The position numbers and the translations under genes were made by a program. A DNA stretch of 64,000 bases from Roseomonas sp. (lineage in GTDB: Bacteria; Pseudomonadota; Alphaproteobacteria; Acetobacterales; Acetobacteraceae), in contig JADCFX010000041.1 of assembly GCA_020249285.1 (NCBI GenBank), forward strand, positions 1 to 64,000, read 5' to 3'. The notes under the pieces are model-generated. The model had not been told where the DNA came from. It saw nothing but the letters and a program-made list of their open reading frames with translations, and did not search any database. Numbering within the stretch: position 1 is the first letter of the stretch; each line of letters starts with the position of its first letter. This document shows, piece by piece, positions 36,086 through 44,684 of the stretch.

Positions 36086-38153
36086 CCTGCCGCCAAGCCA
36101 GCACCACGGTGCCCAGCAATAGCAACAGCGCCAACCAAGGCGGCAGCAGCGGCAAGGCGGAAACACTGATCACGCTGTGATCCGCATTGCGCCTGAGGCC
36201 AATCCAGCCCGCGCCCGCGAAATCGCGCCCCGCCGGCACCATACGCAATTCGGGAAGCGCGGGTGCGGCTTCCTGCCCCAGCCAGCGTATGGCGCCGCGG
36301 CCTTGCACCAGCGAGCGCAGCTTTTCGCCATCCGCGCGCAGGTCAGCGATTTCCAGCGGATTAGCCACTGCAGCGGCAGCGAAAGCCACGCGCTTGCCAT
36401 CCCCAACTTGCCACACCCCCGGCATGCGCGCCGCAACATCGGCAATCGAGCGTCCGCCGCCCGCTTCTTCCAGCCGAGCCATGCTGCGCGAGCCATCAGG
36501 CGCAGTGATGGTCACTTCAGGCGCTGGTGCCGCTTCCATGCTGCGCCGAGAAATCGCCATCCGCCCGGCGTCAATCCGCGCGGTCAAATCTTCTTCTTCC
36601 AAGGTGGTTTCGCGCATCAGCCAATGGGCGATGCGGCGCAGTAATTCTTCCTGCGGGCCGCCGCCATCATGCCCGCGCCCCCATAGCCAGATATGATCTG
36701 ACATCAGCAGTGCCACACGTCCTTCGCCCACGCGATCCAGCACCAATAAGGGAGAGCCTTCGGAGCTTTCCATGACAGCCATGCCGCCCCGCGCCTCACC
36801 GCGCAGCCAGCGATACCAACGGCCCCAGCTTGCTTCTGCCGCTGCGCTATTGGCGCCGGCAAGCCCTTCTGTCACTGGATGCCGCGCGCCAAGGGCGCTG
36901 ATGTGCGGACGAAACGGCGTCTCCTCCACCCCAGCCCCGCGCCCAATGGGCCGCGCCGGCAGCACCTGCGACAAGGGCGTGAAGGCCAAGGATGCCGGCC
37001 CCGCAAATTCCGGCCCGACACTCATTAACAGCGCACCACCCGCGCGCACGTGATCCGCAATGTTGCGCATATAGGCCGGCGGCAGCAGGCCGCGATTGGT
37101 GAAGCGGTCAAACACAATCAAATCGAACTCTCGCAGCTTCACCTGGAACAGCTCACGCACCGGAAAGGCTATCAGCGCCAATTCATTGAGCGGCGTCAGA
37201 TCATCCTTCTCAGGCGGGCGCAAAATGGTGAAATGGACCAAATCCACATTGGGATCAGCCTTCAGCAAGCGCCGCCAGGCGCGTTCGCCCGCATGGGGTT
37301 CGCCAGAAACCAACAGCACGCGCAGCCGATCGCGCACGCCATTCACCGTGACCACTTGGCGGTTATTGAGCGGGCTCACCTCTCCAGCGCGGGGTTCCGC
37401 TTCAAGTTCAATCACCATCGGACCACCGCGCGCCACGGGGACAGAAATTGCGTATTCGCGCCCAATGGGGATTTCCTCACGCCGCGCAGCGCCACCATCG
37501 CGGCGGATGACTAGACCAGCACTGCCAGAAGTCGGCGCGCCCAAATCCTCGATCACCACGCGCAATTCTACCTGCTGGCCAACAATGCCAAAGCTTGGCG
37601 CGGAGATCAGGCGCAAACGACGATCCACTTCGCCCGGGCGACCGGGTAGCAAAACGTGAAACGGCGCGTCAAAGGGCAATACGCCAGGGGCGTCATGCAC
37701 CTGGCCATCGGTGAGCGCAATCACTCCCGCAAGCCGTGCCCGCGGCACATCGGCCAAGGCCGCCCCCAGCGCCGAGAAAAGCGCCGTGCCGCGCTGCCCG
37801 GCTTCGGGCACTTCAACTACGCGCAAATCAAGCGCAGGCAGGCGTGCGGCACGTGCTTCGAGGGCTGCGCGCGCGGCGGCAATGCGTTCAGCGCGATCAC
37901 CGATCTGCGTGCTGTCGCTACGGTCAACGGCCAGTATCGCGATATCGGGCCGCGTTTCGCGTTCTTCGCGGAGCAGGCGGGGGTTGCACAGCGCGCCCAG
38001 TAGAATCACTGCGGCAAGCGCCCGCCACCAAATGCCGCGCGCGCCTTGATAGAAGCCATAGGCCAGGAAAATCAGAGAAAGCAGCGCGAACACCGCCAGC
38101 AGCCAAAGCGGCAGGCGGGGGAGGAAATCTATATAGGCAAGGTGCTGCGTCAT
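36075..38153 (-). CDS. Large BatA/VWA-like membrane protein with glutamine-amidotransferase-like domain
   Basis: This 692-residue protein has two N-terminal membrane helices (LPLWLLAVFALLSLIFLAYG and WWRALAAVILLGALC). A VWA-like region follows, with DIAILAVDRSDSTQIGDRAE and GVIALTDGQVHDA. It then has an Ig-like stretch and a class I glutamine-amidotransferase-like fold around VLLVSGEPHAGERAWRRLL and LLMSDHIWLWGRG. A final hydrophobic helix (LLPPWLALLLLLGTVVLAW) ends the protein. In many alphaproteobacteria this gene sits directly after MoxR-DUF58-DUF4159; here that set is about 17 kb away. The function is unknown, possibly an envelope chaperone or assembly complex. Confidence 0.8.
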   Translation of the reverse strand: MTQHLAYIDFLPRLPLWLLAVFALLSLIFLAYGFYQGARGIWWRALAAVILLGALCNPRLLREERETRPDIAILAVDRSDSTQIGDRAERIAAARAALEARAARLPALDLRVVEVPEAGQRGTALFSALGAALADVPRARLAGVIALTDGQVHDAPGVLPFDAPFHVLLPGRPGEVDRRLRLISAPSFGIVGQQVELRVVIEDLGAPTSGSAGLVIRRDGGAARREEIPIGREYAISVPVARGGPMVIELEAEPRAGEVSPLNNRQVVTVNGVRDRLRVLLVSGEPHAGERAWRRLLKADPNVDLVHFTILRPPEKDDLTPLNELALIAFPVRELFQVKLREFDLIVFDRFTNRGLLPPAYMRNIADHVRAGGALLMSVGPEFAGPASLAFTPLSQVLPARPIGRGAGVEETPFRPHISALGARHPVTEGLAGANSAAAEASWGRWYRWLRGEARGGMAVMESSEGSPLLVLDRVGEGRVALLMSDHIWLWGRGHDGGGPQEELLRRIAHWLMRETTLEEEDLTARIDAGRMAISRRSMEAAPAPEVTITAPDGSRSMARLEEAGGGRSIADVAARMPGVWQVGDGKRVAFAAAAVANPLEIADLRADGEKLRSLVQGRGAIRWLGQEAAPALPELRMVPAGRDFAGAGWIGLRRNADHSVISVSALPLLPPWLALLLLLGTVVLAWRQEGR

Positions 38154-38210
38154 GCCGGATCAAGCCGGGGCAATGTTTTCACTCCGGCCCCCGCCAAAAC
38201 GGGCAGGCGA

Positions 38211-38873
38211 TCAGGCGGCAGTGCTGCCAACCAAGCGCCAAGTCGGGTCGGTGCTATTGAGGTCACGCTGGAAGGTCCAAACATCGGTCATTTCCGTCAC
38301 CGCCTCGGCGCCCGAAACGATGGAACCGTCCCGCGCCTGCACCAGATTGATCTGATCCGTCACCAGGCGCACGGTGATTTCAGCGACACTGCCGCGCAAT
38401 TCGGCGGCTTCGATCCCGCTTTCCTCAACGCTGCGGAGTTCCGTTCGCTGGGTCTCCCCCGCCGCCTCACGCGCAGAAATCGCCTGGTCGAAACCGGCGT
38501 AAGCCTCATCGGACAGCAACGGCTTCAGGGTGGCGCGATCACCACGCGCAAACGCCTCGACAATCATGCCAAAGGCGGTTTCGGCGCCTTGCAGGAAGCC
38601 GTTCGGTTCAAAGCTGCGATCACGCTTTTGAATCTGTACCAAGGCTTCGCCCACCGGGCTGCGCGGGTCAGGAATGACCCGCCGCGCACCGCCCTGGGCC
38701 GGCTTGGCGCCAATCTCGACCTCGGTCGCGGGGCCACGCGCGGGCACCGGCGCGGCTTCGGGCTGAGCCTGACGCTCAAACCCCGTCCGGCGGCCAAGCA
38801 CGCTCCGCAGGCGCAGCACCAAAAAGGCCGCAACCATCGCGAAGAGAATCAGATCTATCGGCAAGCCACCCAT
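38211..38873 (-). CDS. Tim44/TimA-domain protein
   Basis: This 220-residue membrane-anchored protein has an N-terminal helix (PIDLILFAMVAAFLVLRLRSVLG), a variable linker rich in Pro and Ala, and a C-terminal Tim44-like domain starting near FLQGAETAFGMIVEAFARGD and ending with DVWTFQRDLNSTDPTWRLVG. Alphaproteobacterial TimA proteins are the presumed ancestors of mitochondrial Tim44 and are involved in membrane protein biogenesis; the exact role is unsettled. The gene stands 57 bases upstream of the BatA-like gene on the same strand. Confidence 0.88.
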   Translation of the reverse strand: MGGLPIDLILFAMVAAFLVLRLRSVLGRRTGFERQAQPEAAPVPARGPATEVEIGAKPAQGGARRVIPDPRSPVGEALVQIQKRDRSFEPNGFLQGAETAFGMIVEAFARGDRATLKPLLSDEAYAGFDQAISAREAAGETQRTELRSVEESGIEAAELRGSVAEITVRLVTDQINLVQARDGSIVSGAEAVTEMTDVWTFQRDLNSTDPTWRLVGSTAA

Positions 38874-39048
38874 GATTTTGCTCCTTAGCTTCTAATCTAG
38901 GGTGCCATAGGCCACACGGCAACGCTTGGATCATGCCAAACCGGAACCGAATCACCTGAACATCCTGACAATTGCCCAAAAACGAGGCCGGTTGCGGGCG
39001 CGCGGTAGCCTCGCTAGACCAATATGCGATCAAAGGGGGGTGACTATC

Positions 39049-39603
39049 GTGATTCTACTTCGGCATGGGCAAAGCGAATTCAACCTGCTTTTCACCCAAA
39101 CCCGCAAGGACCCCGGCATTATTGACCCAAAGCTGACACCGCTGGGCCATACCCAGGCGGAAGAAGCCGCCGAGGCGCTCGCGCATGAAGGTATCCGGCG
39201 CATCATCGTCTCCCCCTATACGCGCGCACTGCAAACGGCCCTGCCGGTGGCGCGCAAGCTCAACCTGCCTTTGACCGTCACGCCAACGGTGCGCGAACGC
39301 TACGCCTTTACCTGCGATATCGGTCGGCCGGTGGCGGAATTGCGGCTCGATTTCCCCCATGTGGTGCTGGACCATATTGACGAAATCTGGTGGCCGCCGG
39401 TGGAAGAACCCGCCGAACAGGTGATTGACCGCGCCAATCTATTCCGCGCTGAAATGGCCGCGCTGCAGGATTGGTCCCATACGCTTGTCGTCTCTCATTG
39501 GGGTTTCATCCTGTCCTTCACGGGCAAAAGCGTCATGAATGGCCAAATGCTGCGCGTTGACCCGACCGAAGCACCCCCCGCCGAGATCATCTGGAAGCAT
39601 TGA
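39049..39603 (+). CDS. Histidine phosphatase family protein
   Basis: This phosphoglycerate-mutase-superfamily phosphatase of 184 residues has the catalytic LLRHGQSEFN at the very start, the second Arg in VSPYTRALQTALPVAR, and the C-terminal His in LVVSHWGFILSF. I chose GTG 39049 because AAAGGGGGG lies about eight bases upstream; GTG 39040 overlaps that Shine-Dalgarno and the longer frame adds 41 unsupported residues. The substrate is unknown. It stands alone between divergent and convergent neighbours. Confidence 0.85.
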   Translation: MILLRHGQSEFNLLFTQTRKDPGIIDPKLTPLGHTQAEEAAEALAHEGIRRIIVSPYTRALQTALPVARKLNLPLTVTPTVRERYAFTCDIGRPVAELRLDFPHVVLDHIDEIWWPPVEEPAEQVIDRANLFRAEMAALQDWSHTLVVSHWGFILSFTGKSVMNGQMLRVDPTEAPPAEIIWKH

Positions 39604-39621
39604 AGCACGGGGCTTGCCCGA

Positions 39622-40329
39622 CTAAGGCCCCCGCCCGGCTTCCAGCCGGTATCCGCCCGCATCGGTCAGGAGAATCCGCGCCTCGGCGGGATTGGGCTCA
39701 ATCTTCTGGCGCAGCCGATAGATATGCGTCTCCAGCGTATGGGTCGTGACCTTTGGGTTATAGCCCCAGACTTCGCTTAGTAGGGTTTCACGAGCAACGG
39801 GCTGCCCGCCGGCGCTGAGCAGGAAGGTCAGGATCGCTGTTTCCTTTTCCGTCAGGCGAATTTTCCGCCCACGCTTCGGTTCCTGCAACAGCTTGGCCGC
39901 AGGGCGAAACTCATAAGGGCCGATGACCGAGGCGGCATCCTCACCCAAGCTGAGGCGCTGGATATGCGCGCGCAGCTTCGCCAGCAAATCCTGCATTCTG
40001 AGCGGCTTGGTAATGGCATCATTTGCCCCCGCATCCAGGCAGCGCAGTACCTCATTTTCCCCCGAAGCCCCGGCCAGCATGATGATGGGTATACGCATCC
40101 CCGCGCGCCGCAGCTTGGCGCAGAATTCGCGCGCCGAGCCATCTGGCAGGCCAAGATCAAGCAGAATAGCGGCAAAACGGGTTCCATCGGCGCGGATCAA
40201 ACCCTCCGCCGCCGCAATATTGGCCACGCCCATGGCGGTGAATTCGCCCCCAAAAGCCAATTGCTCAGCCAGGCTCGTGCGCAGCCTTTCATTATCATCC
40301 ACGATCAATACGGGATGCGGGGGGGTCAT
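39622..40329 (-). CDS. OmpR-type response regulator
   Basis: This two-component regulator of 235 residues has a receiver domain (LIVDDNERLR, phosphoacceptor Asp58 in LLDLGLPDG, Lys in ITKPLRMQDLL) and a C-terminal winged helix (IRLTEKETAILTFLLSAGGQPVARETLLSEVWGYNP, HTLETHIYRLRQKIE). The position after strand 4 that normally carries Thr or Ser reads Ala86 (IIMLAGAS), so the phosphorylation switch may be atypical. No histidine kinase gene is adjacent. The ATG giving MTPPHPVLIVDD is used; a frame 43 codons longer is improbable. Confidence 0.9.
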   Translation of the reverse strand: MTPPHPVLIVDDNERLRTSLAEQLAFGGEFTAMGVANIAAAEGLIRADGTRFAAILLDLGLPDGSAREFCAKLRRAGMRIPIIMLAGASGENEVLRCLDAGANDAITKPLRMQDLLAKLRAHIQRLSLGEDAASVIGPYEFRPAAKLLQEPKRGRKIRLTEKETAILTFLLSAGGQPVARETLLSEVWGYNPKVTTHTLETHIYRLRQKIEPNPAEARILLTDAGGYRLEAGRGP

Positions 40330-40549
40330 TACCGGCGAGCCTCGTTCTTCTGTCCTGGAGCCCTGCCACGATGGATGCAGCGCCCCGTCTTTTGTGGCCG
40401 CCAGAGTGCCACCCGCCATGCCATGGCCGCAAGATGTCACGGGCAACGGTGAGGCCATGGCGCAGCCCCTTTCGGGCGGGGGCTCGCAAAGCGCCGTATC
40501 AGTGCCACATTCACGCTGACTTAATAAGCGCGTATTGGAAACCTATCAC

Positions 40550-41707
40550 ATGTCCCTGCCAGGTGGCCTTTTGACCCCAAGCCAAGAACTCGCCCCCGAT
40601 CCACGCCGCTTGGCCATGCGCCGCGTGCACCGCGCCATTTCCGATCTGCGCCGCGGCACCGCGGTGCTGATTTTCCAGAATGAGACAGCCTTGTTGATCG
40701 GCGCAGCGGAAACGCTGGGCGCTTCGGGGCTTGCCGATATCGCCTCGGGCGGCTTGGCGGCGCCTGTGCTGCTTCTCGCCCCCACGCGCGCGGCGAGTTT
40801 GCTGCGCCGGCCCGTGACCCAAACTGAGGATCAGGCCGTGGTGGCGCTGCGCCTGCCGGCTTCGGCGCTGGACCCCGCCCGGCTGCGCGGTTTTGCTGAC
40901 CCCACCGCCGAAAGCCTGCTGCCGGCTGAAGCTGAACAGATCACCCCGCCCCCACTCGCCGGCGCGGCCCTTGCCCTGGCGAAGCTTGGCCGGCTTTTGC
41001 CCGCGCTGGTGGTTGCCCCCGCCACGGCTGGCGTGGCTGAGCGGCTTTCGCTGCTGCGTGTGCCGGCTGAGGATATCTTGAGCTACCCGATCAGCGCCGC
41101 TGCCAGCCTGAAGCGCGTGGCGGAAGCCCGCGTGCCGCTGGAAGATGCGCCGGAAGCGCGCATCATTGCCTTCCGTGCCGCTGATGGCGGGATTGAACAT
41201 CTGGCCATTCTGGTGGGCGATCCCGAAGCAAGTGCCGCCGCTGGGCAGGCGCCCTTGGCGCGCGCCCATTCCGAATGTTTCACCGGTGATCTTTTGGGCT
41301 CGCTCCGCTGCGATTGCGGGCCGCAGCTGCGCGGTGCCATCAAGCGGATGGCGGAAGACCCCGCGGGTGGTGTGCTGCTTTATCTGGCGCAGGAAGGCCG
41401 CGGCATTGGCCTGGTGAACAAGCTTCGTGCCTATACAATGCAGGATCGCGGGCTTGACACACTCGATGCCAATCGCGCGCTTGGTTATGGCGCGGATGAG
41501 CGGAACTTCCTGGTGGCAGCGACCATGCTGCGCGAAATTGGCGTGACAAGCGTGCGGCTGCTGACCAATAACCCTGACAAGCTATCGGGCCTTGCGGCAT
41601 GCGGGATTGAGGTGGTGGGCCGTGAAGCGCATAGCTTTGACCCGAATGGCGTGAATGACGCCTATCTGGACACCAAGGCGCGCCGCTTCGGCCATATGCT
41701 GGGATAG
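40550..41707 (+). CDS. ribA: GTP cyclohydrolase II with N-terminal extension
   Basis: RibA opens GTP to 2,5-diamino-6-ribosylamino-pyrimidinone phosphate, the first step of riboflavin synthesis. The catalytic half (from about residue 190) has the zinc ligands in SECFTGDLLGSLRCDCG, the GTP-binding LAQEGRGIGLVNKLRAYTMQ with the catalytic Arg, and LLTNNPDKLSGL. The first 180 residues form an extra domain without the DREGDE-type motif of DHBP synthase, so it is not a functional RibBA fusion. The total length of 385 residues fits the extended alphaproteobacterial form. An L,D-transpeptidase gene starts 3 bases later. Confidence 0.93.
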   Translation: MSLPGGLLTPSQELAPDPRRLAMRRVHRAISDLRRGTAVLIFQNETALLIGAAETLGASGLADIASGGLAAPVLLLAPTRAASLLRRPVTQTEDQAVVALRLPASALDPARLRGFADPTAESLLPAEAEQITPPPLAGAALALAKLGRLLPALVVAPATAGVAERLSLLRVPAEDILSYPISAAASLKRVAEARVPLEDAPEARIIAFRAADGGIEHLAILVGDPEASAAAGQAPLARAHSECFTGDLLGSLRCDCGPQLRGAIKRMAEDPAGGVLLYLAQEGRGIGLVNKLRAYTMQDRGLDTLDANRALGYGADERNFLVAATMLREIGVTSVRLLTNNPDKLSGLAACGIEVVGREAHSFDPNGVNDAYLDTKARRFGHMLG

Positions 41708-41710
41708 GCG

Positions 41711-42214
41711 ATGAGCCCATCCAGCTTTGCGCGGCTTGGCTCTGATGGGCTGCTGCGCTTTCAGGGTGGTGTTTATCGTTGCGCCATCGGCAAGGGCGGC
41801 AGGCGTGCCGATAAGCGGGAAGGTGATGGAGCGACACCGATAGGATTATTGCCGCTGCGCCGCGTACTGTATCGCGCGGACCGCCTCGCGCCACCGCGCG
41901 CTGCCGTGCCCGTCGCCCCCATCGCGCCCGATGATGGCTGGTGTGATGATCCGACGCATGCCGATTACAATACGCAAATCCGCCTGCCGCATTCGGCAAG
42001 GCATGAGGAACTTTGGCGCGCCGATGCGATTTACGATGTGATTGGTGTGTTGGGTTGGAATGATACGCCGGTCATGCGCGGGCGAGGGAGTGCGATTTTC
42101 CTGCATCTGGCCCGGCCTGATTTTAGCCCGACTGAGGGCTGCATTGCGCTGGAACAACGCAATTTATTGCGCGTGCTGGCCGAAGGGCTGACCGCGATTG
42201 ACGTGATGGCGTGA
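41711..42214 (+). CDS. L,D-transpeptidase (YkuD) family protein
   Basis: This 167-residue protein has the YkuD catalytic region GSAIFLHLARPDFSPTEGCIAL, with the active-site Cys in the EGCIAL segment and the upstream His. The N-terminal part reads FQGGVYRCAIGKGGRRADKREGDGATPIG, a common start of this small, signal-less subgroup. Typical members cross-link peptidoglycan in the periplasm, but I see no signal peptide here, so its location and substrate are uncertain. It directly follows ribA. Confidence 0.88.
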   Translation: MSPSSFARLGSDGLLRFQGGVYRCAIGKGGRRADKREGDGATPIGLLPLRRVLYRADRLAPPRAAVPVAPIAPDDGWCDDPTHADYNTQIRLPHSARHEELWRADAIYDVIGVLGWNDTPVMRGRGSAIFLHLARPDFSPTEGCIALEQRNLLRVLAEGLTAIDVMA

Positions 42215-42218
42215 CGCC

Positions 42219-42250
42219 TGCGACATCAGGTGTTGCCACCCGATGTCGCA
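42219..42250. terminator. Bidirectional terminator between convergent genes
   Basis: TGCGACATC (42219-42227) pairs with GATGTCGCA (42242-42250), and GGTG pairs with CACC inside it. Together this is a 13-pair stem with one A-C mismatch around TTGC. It starts five bases after the L,D-transpeptidase stop and ends 16 bases before the stop of the opposite gene. Confidence 0.6.
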
Positions 42251-42265
42251 GACAATGCGCAATCT

Positions 42266-43498
42266 TCAGCTTCTGACCAGATTGCAGCCGCCCTCATTCA
42301 AGGGGCGGAAGGCCTTATCGGCTTCGGTTGTTTGCAGCAGCTTGTAGTAATCCCAAGGGCCGCGGCTCTCTTCGGGCTTTTTCACCTCAAACAGGAAAGA
42401 CGGATGGATTTTCCGGCCATCCGGGCGAATGCTGCCGCGGCCAAAGGCGTCATCATCCGTTGGCATGGCCTTCATGCGCGCAACCGCCGCCGCGCCATCC
42501 GCCTTGGCGGCAGCAACGCCCATATCGGCGACCGCCTTCAGGTAATGCAAAGCGCCGGCATAGGTGCCGGCATGGGTGCTGGCAAAGCCCGCATTGCCGA
42601 TAGCAGGCCGCATGCGCTGCGTGAGCGCACGCGTACGATCATTCAAATCCCAATAGAAGCTTTCCGTCACGATCAGACCCTGCGCCGTGCGGAGCGACAG
42701 AGAATGAACTTCTGTGATGAAAAGCAAAAGCGAAGCTAGCCGCACGCCCCGCCGATTAAGCCCGAATTCAGCCGCCTGCTTCACGCAATTGATCGTATCC
42801 GTCCCCGCATTGGCAAGGCCGATCACATTGGCGCGGCTCGCCTGCGCCTGCACCAGGAAGGATGAGAAATCCGAGGTTCCAGGGAAGGGCGTGCGCACCG
42901 AACCCAGCACGCGCCCACCCGCGCCACGCACGAAGCCCGCCGTGTCACGTTCCAGCGCATGGCCGAAGGCGTAATCGGCGGTGATGAAGAACCAGGCATC
43001 GCCGCCGGCGCGCACCGTGGCGCCCCCCACCGAATTGGCCAGCATCCAGGTGTCATAGGTCCAATGCACCATATTGGGGGAGCAGCGCGCGCCAGTCAGA
43101 TCCGATGTGGCGGCGGAACTGTTGATATGCACCTTGTTCTTTTCGCGGCAGATATCATTGGCGGCGAGTGCGACCGAGGATGTTGCCACATCCACCAGGC
43201 AATCCACGCCATCGCGATCAAACCATTGGCGCGCGATATTCACGCCGACATCGGGGCGGTTCTGGTGGTCCGCGAAAACGATTTCCACATTGAAGCCGCG
43301 CTGGCCGAAATCCTGCACCGCTTGCCGCGCAGCCGCGACCGAAACGCTGCCGGTGACATCGCGATACATGCCGGACATGTCCACGGGCACGCCAAGCTTG
43401 ATGGTATTGGCTGCCTGCGCCTTGGCGCTGCGCCAGGGCAGCCCACCCAAAGGCGCGGCTGCGCCGGCCTTCAGAATATCTCTTCTGTTCAAGGTCAT
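42266..43498 (-). CDS. Branched-chain amino-acid-type ABC substrate-binding protein
   Basis: This periplasmic receptor of 410 residues belongs to the LivJ/type I leucine-binding family (IKLGVPVDMSGMYRDVTG, ITADYAFGHALERDTAGFV). The N-terminus MTLNRRDILKAG has a twin-arginine motif and ends near AKAQA, so it is probably exported by Tat. The ATG at 43498 follows GGGAGAAG; a longer frame has no support. No permease or ATPase genes are adjacent, so it is an orphan receptor with unknown ligand. Confidence 0.9.
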   Translation of the reverse strand: MTLNRRDILKAGAAAPLGGLPWRSAKAQAANTIKLGVPVDMSGMYRDVTGSVSVAAARQAVQDFGQRGFNVEIVFADHQNRPDVGVNIARQWFDRDGVDCLVDVATSSVALAANDICREKNKVHINSSAATSDLTGARCSPNMVHWTYDTWMLANSVGGATVRAGGDAWFFITADYAFGHALERDTAGFVRGAGGRVLGSVRTPFPGTSDFSSFLVQAQASRANVIGLANAGTDTINCVKQAAEFGLNRRGVRLASLLLFITEVHSLSLRTAQGLIVTESFYWDLNDRTRALTQRMRPAIGNAGFASTHAGTYAGALHYLKAVADMGVAAAKADGAAAVARMKAMPTDDDAFGRGSIRPDGRKIHPSFLFEVKKPEESRGPWDYYKLLQTTEADKAFRPLNEGGCNLVRS

Positions 43499-43607
43499 TG
43501 TCTTCTCCCTTAAAGGCGATCTGTTGTCGCCACGGGGGAAGCTTGGTCTGAGAAGGCAATCTTTGTCGAGCAGGAAATAGAGGACGTTCGGTGGGGCGCG
43601 TTCCGGC

Positions 43608-44588
43608 CTATTCCACCGGGCGCTTCCCGCCCCCCATTGGCGTTTCCCTGATGAACAAAGGCAGTGCATGGCCCGGCAGCCGCCCACGCAGAGCCGCCAT
43701 CAGCGCCAGGCCATCATCCTCCGGCACCTGAAAGCGCGCCGTGCCCGGCGCTGGATCAAGGCTATGCAAGTAGTAGGGTTTGATGCGGTTACGGATCATC
43801 GCGCGCAGTAGCGCTTCCAAAGCGGGTGCCTCATCATTCACCCCGCGCAGCAAGACCGTTTGCCCAAATAAAGGCACGCCTGCTTCGGCCAGCCGCGCCA
43901 GCGCTTGCGCGGCATCGGGCGTGAATTCGCGCGCGTGATTGGCATGGACAGCGATGAAGACAGGCTTCGTTTGCCGCATGGCGGCCACCAGCGCCCCCGT
44001 TATCCGTGCGGGATCGGCCACCGGCACGCGTGTATGGATACGCAATGTTTCAATATGCGCCATGCCGGCCAGCCGCCCCAGGATTTCCCCAAGCCGCCGG
44101 GCTGAGAGCATCAGCGGATCGCCCCCGGTCAGGATCACCTCCCGGATGGCGGGATTGCCTTCAAACCACAGAAGCGCGCTTTCCAACTCCGCTTCCGTCA
44201 GCACGCCACCATCGGGGCCAACTGTTTCGCGGCGAAAGCAAAAGCGGCAATAGACCGGGCAGGCGAGCAAGGGTTTCAGCAGCGCACGATCCGGGTAGCG
44301 ATGCACAACACCTTTCACCGGCGTGAAGGGCGCATCCGCGGTCGGGTCTTCCAATTCATGCGGCGCGGTGATGAGTTCCGCCACGTCGGGGATATATTGC
44401 AGCCCGATCGGATCGGCGGGATCACCTTGGGTGATCAGGGCGGCCATGGCTGGGGTGATGGCGGTGGCATAGCGCGCCGCTACTTCTTCCAGCGCCGGCA
44501 GCATGGCTTCCGCCACCAGCCCGGCGCGCGCCAAATCGCGCGGGGTGCGGAGGGTTCGGCTCTGGTCTCGGGCGATGGGCTCGGGCAT
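43608..44588 (-). CDS. epmB: EF-P lysine-2,3-aminomutase EpmB-like (radical SAM)
   Basis: This radical SAM enzyme of 326 residues belongs to the lysine 2,3-aminomutase family. The cluster motif CPVYCRFCFRRE (C-x3-C-x2-C) follows HRYPDRALLKPLLAC, and ILTGGDPLMLS binds SAM. It has a short C-terminus without the long extension of catabolic aminomutases, fitting EpmB, which makes (R)-beta-lysine for EF-P. The divergent partner gene epmA supports this role. A free-standing lysine aminomutase remains possible. Confidence 0.88.
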   Translation of the reverse strand: MPEPIARDQSRTLRTPRDLARAGLVAEAMLPALEEVAARYATAITPAMAALITQGDPADPIGLQYIPDVAELITAPHELEDPTADAPFTPVKGVVHRYPDRALLKPLLACPVYCRFCFRRETVGPDGGVLTEAELESALLWFEGNPAIREVILTGGDPLMLSARRLGEILGRLAGMAHIETLRIHTRVPVADPARITGALVAAMRQTKPVFIAVHANHAREFTPDAAQALARLAEAGVPLFGQTVLLRGVNDEAPALEALLRAMIRNRIKPYYLHSLDPAPGTARFQVPEDDGLALMAALRGRLPGHALPLFIRETPMGGGKRPVE

Positions 44589-44602
44589 GGTTCAGCCCGC
44601 CT

Positions 44603-44660
44603 AGAGCATTTTCAAGCCAAGTGGAATCACTTGGCGACTCGGAAAATGCGATCAAACAAA
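44603..44660. repeat. Palindromic intergenic repeat between epmB and epmA
   Basis: Nested inverted repeats: outer arms GCATTTTC (44606-44613) and GAAAATGC (44642-44649), and inner arms GCCAAGTG (44616-44623) and CACTTGGC (44628-44635) around GAAT, followed by GATCAAACAAA. This arrangement resembles a family of palindromes I recall as dispersed in alphaproteobacterial genomes. It fills nearly the whole gap between the two genes and may contain their promoters. Confidence 0.6.
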
Positions 44661-44684
44661 GTAATCACCCCTGAAAGCGCAGCA

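Noticed and set aside
36177..38888. Long plus-strand open frames opposite the BatA-like and Tim44-like genes.
   Set aside because: They are antisense shadows in GC-rich DNA with Arg/Pro/Ala-rich translations and no motif; the minus-strand frames carry recognisable domains.
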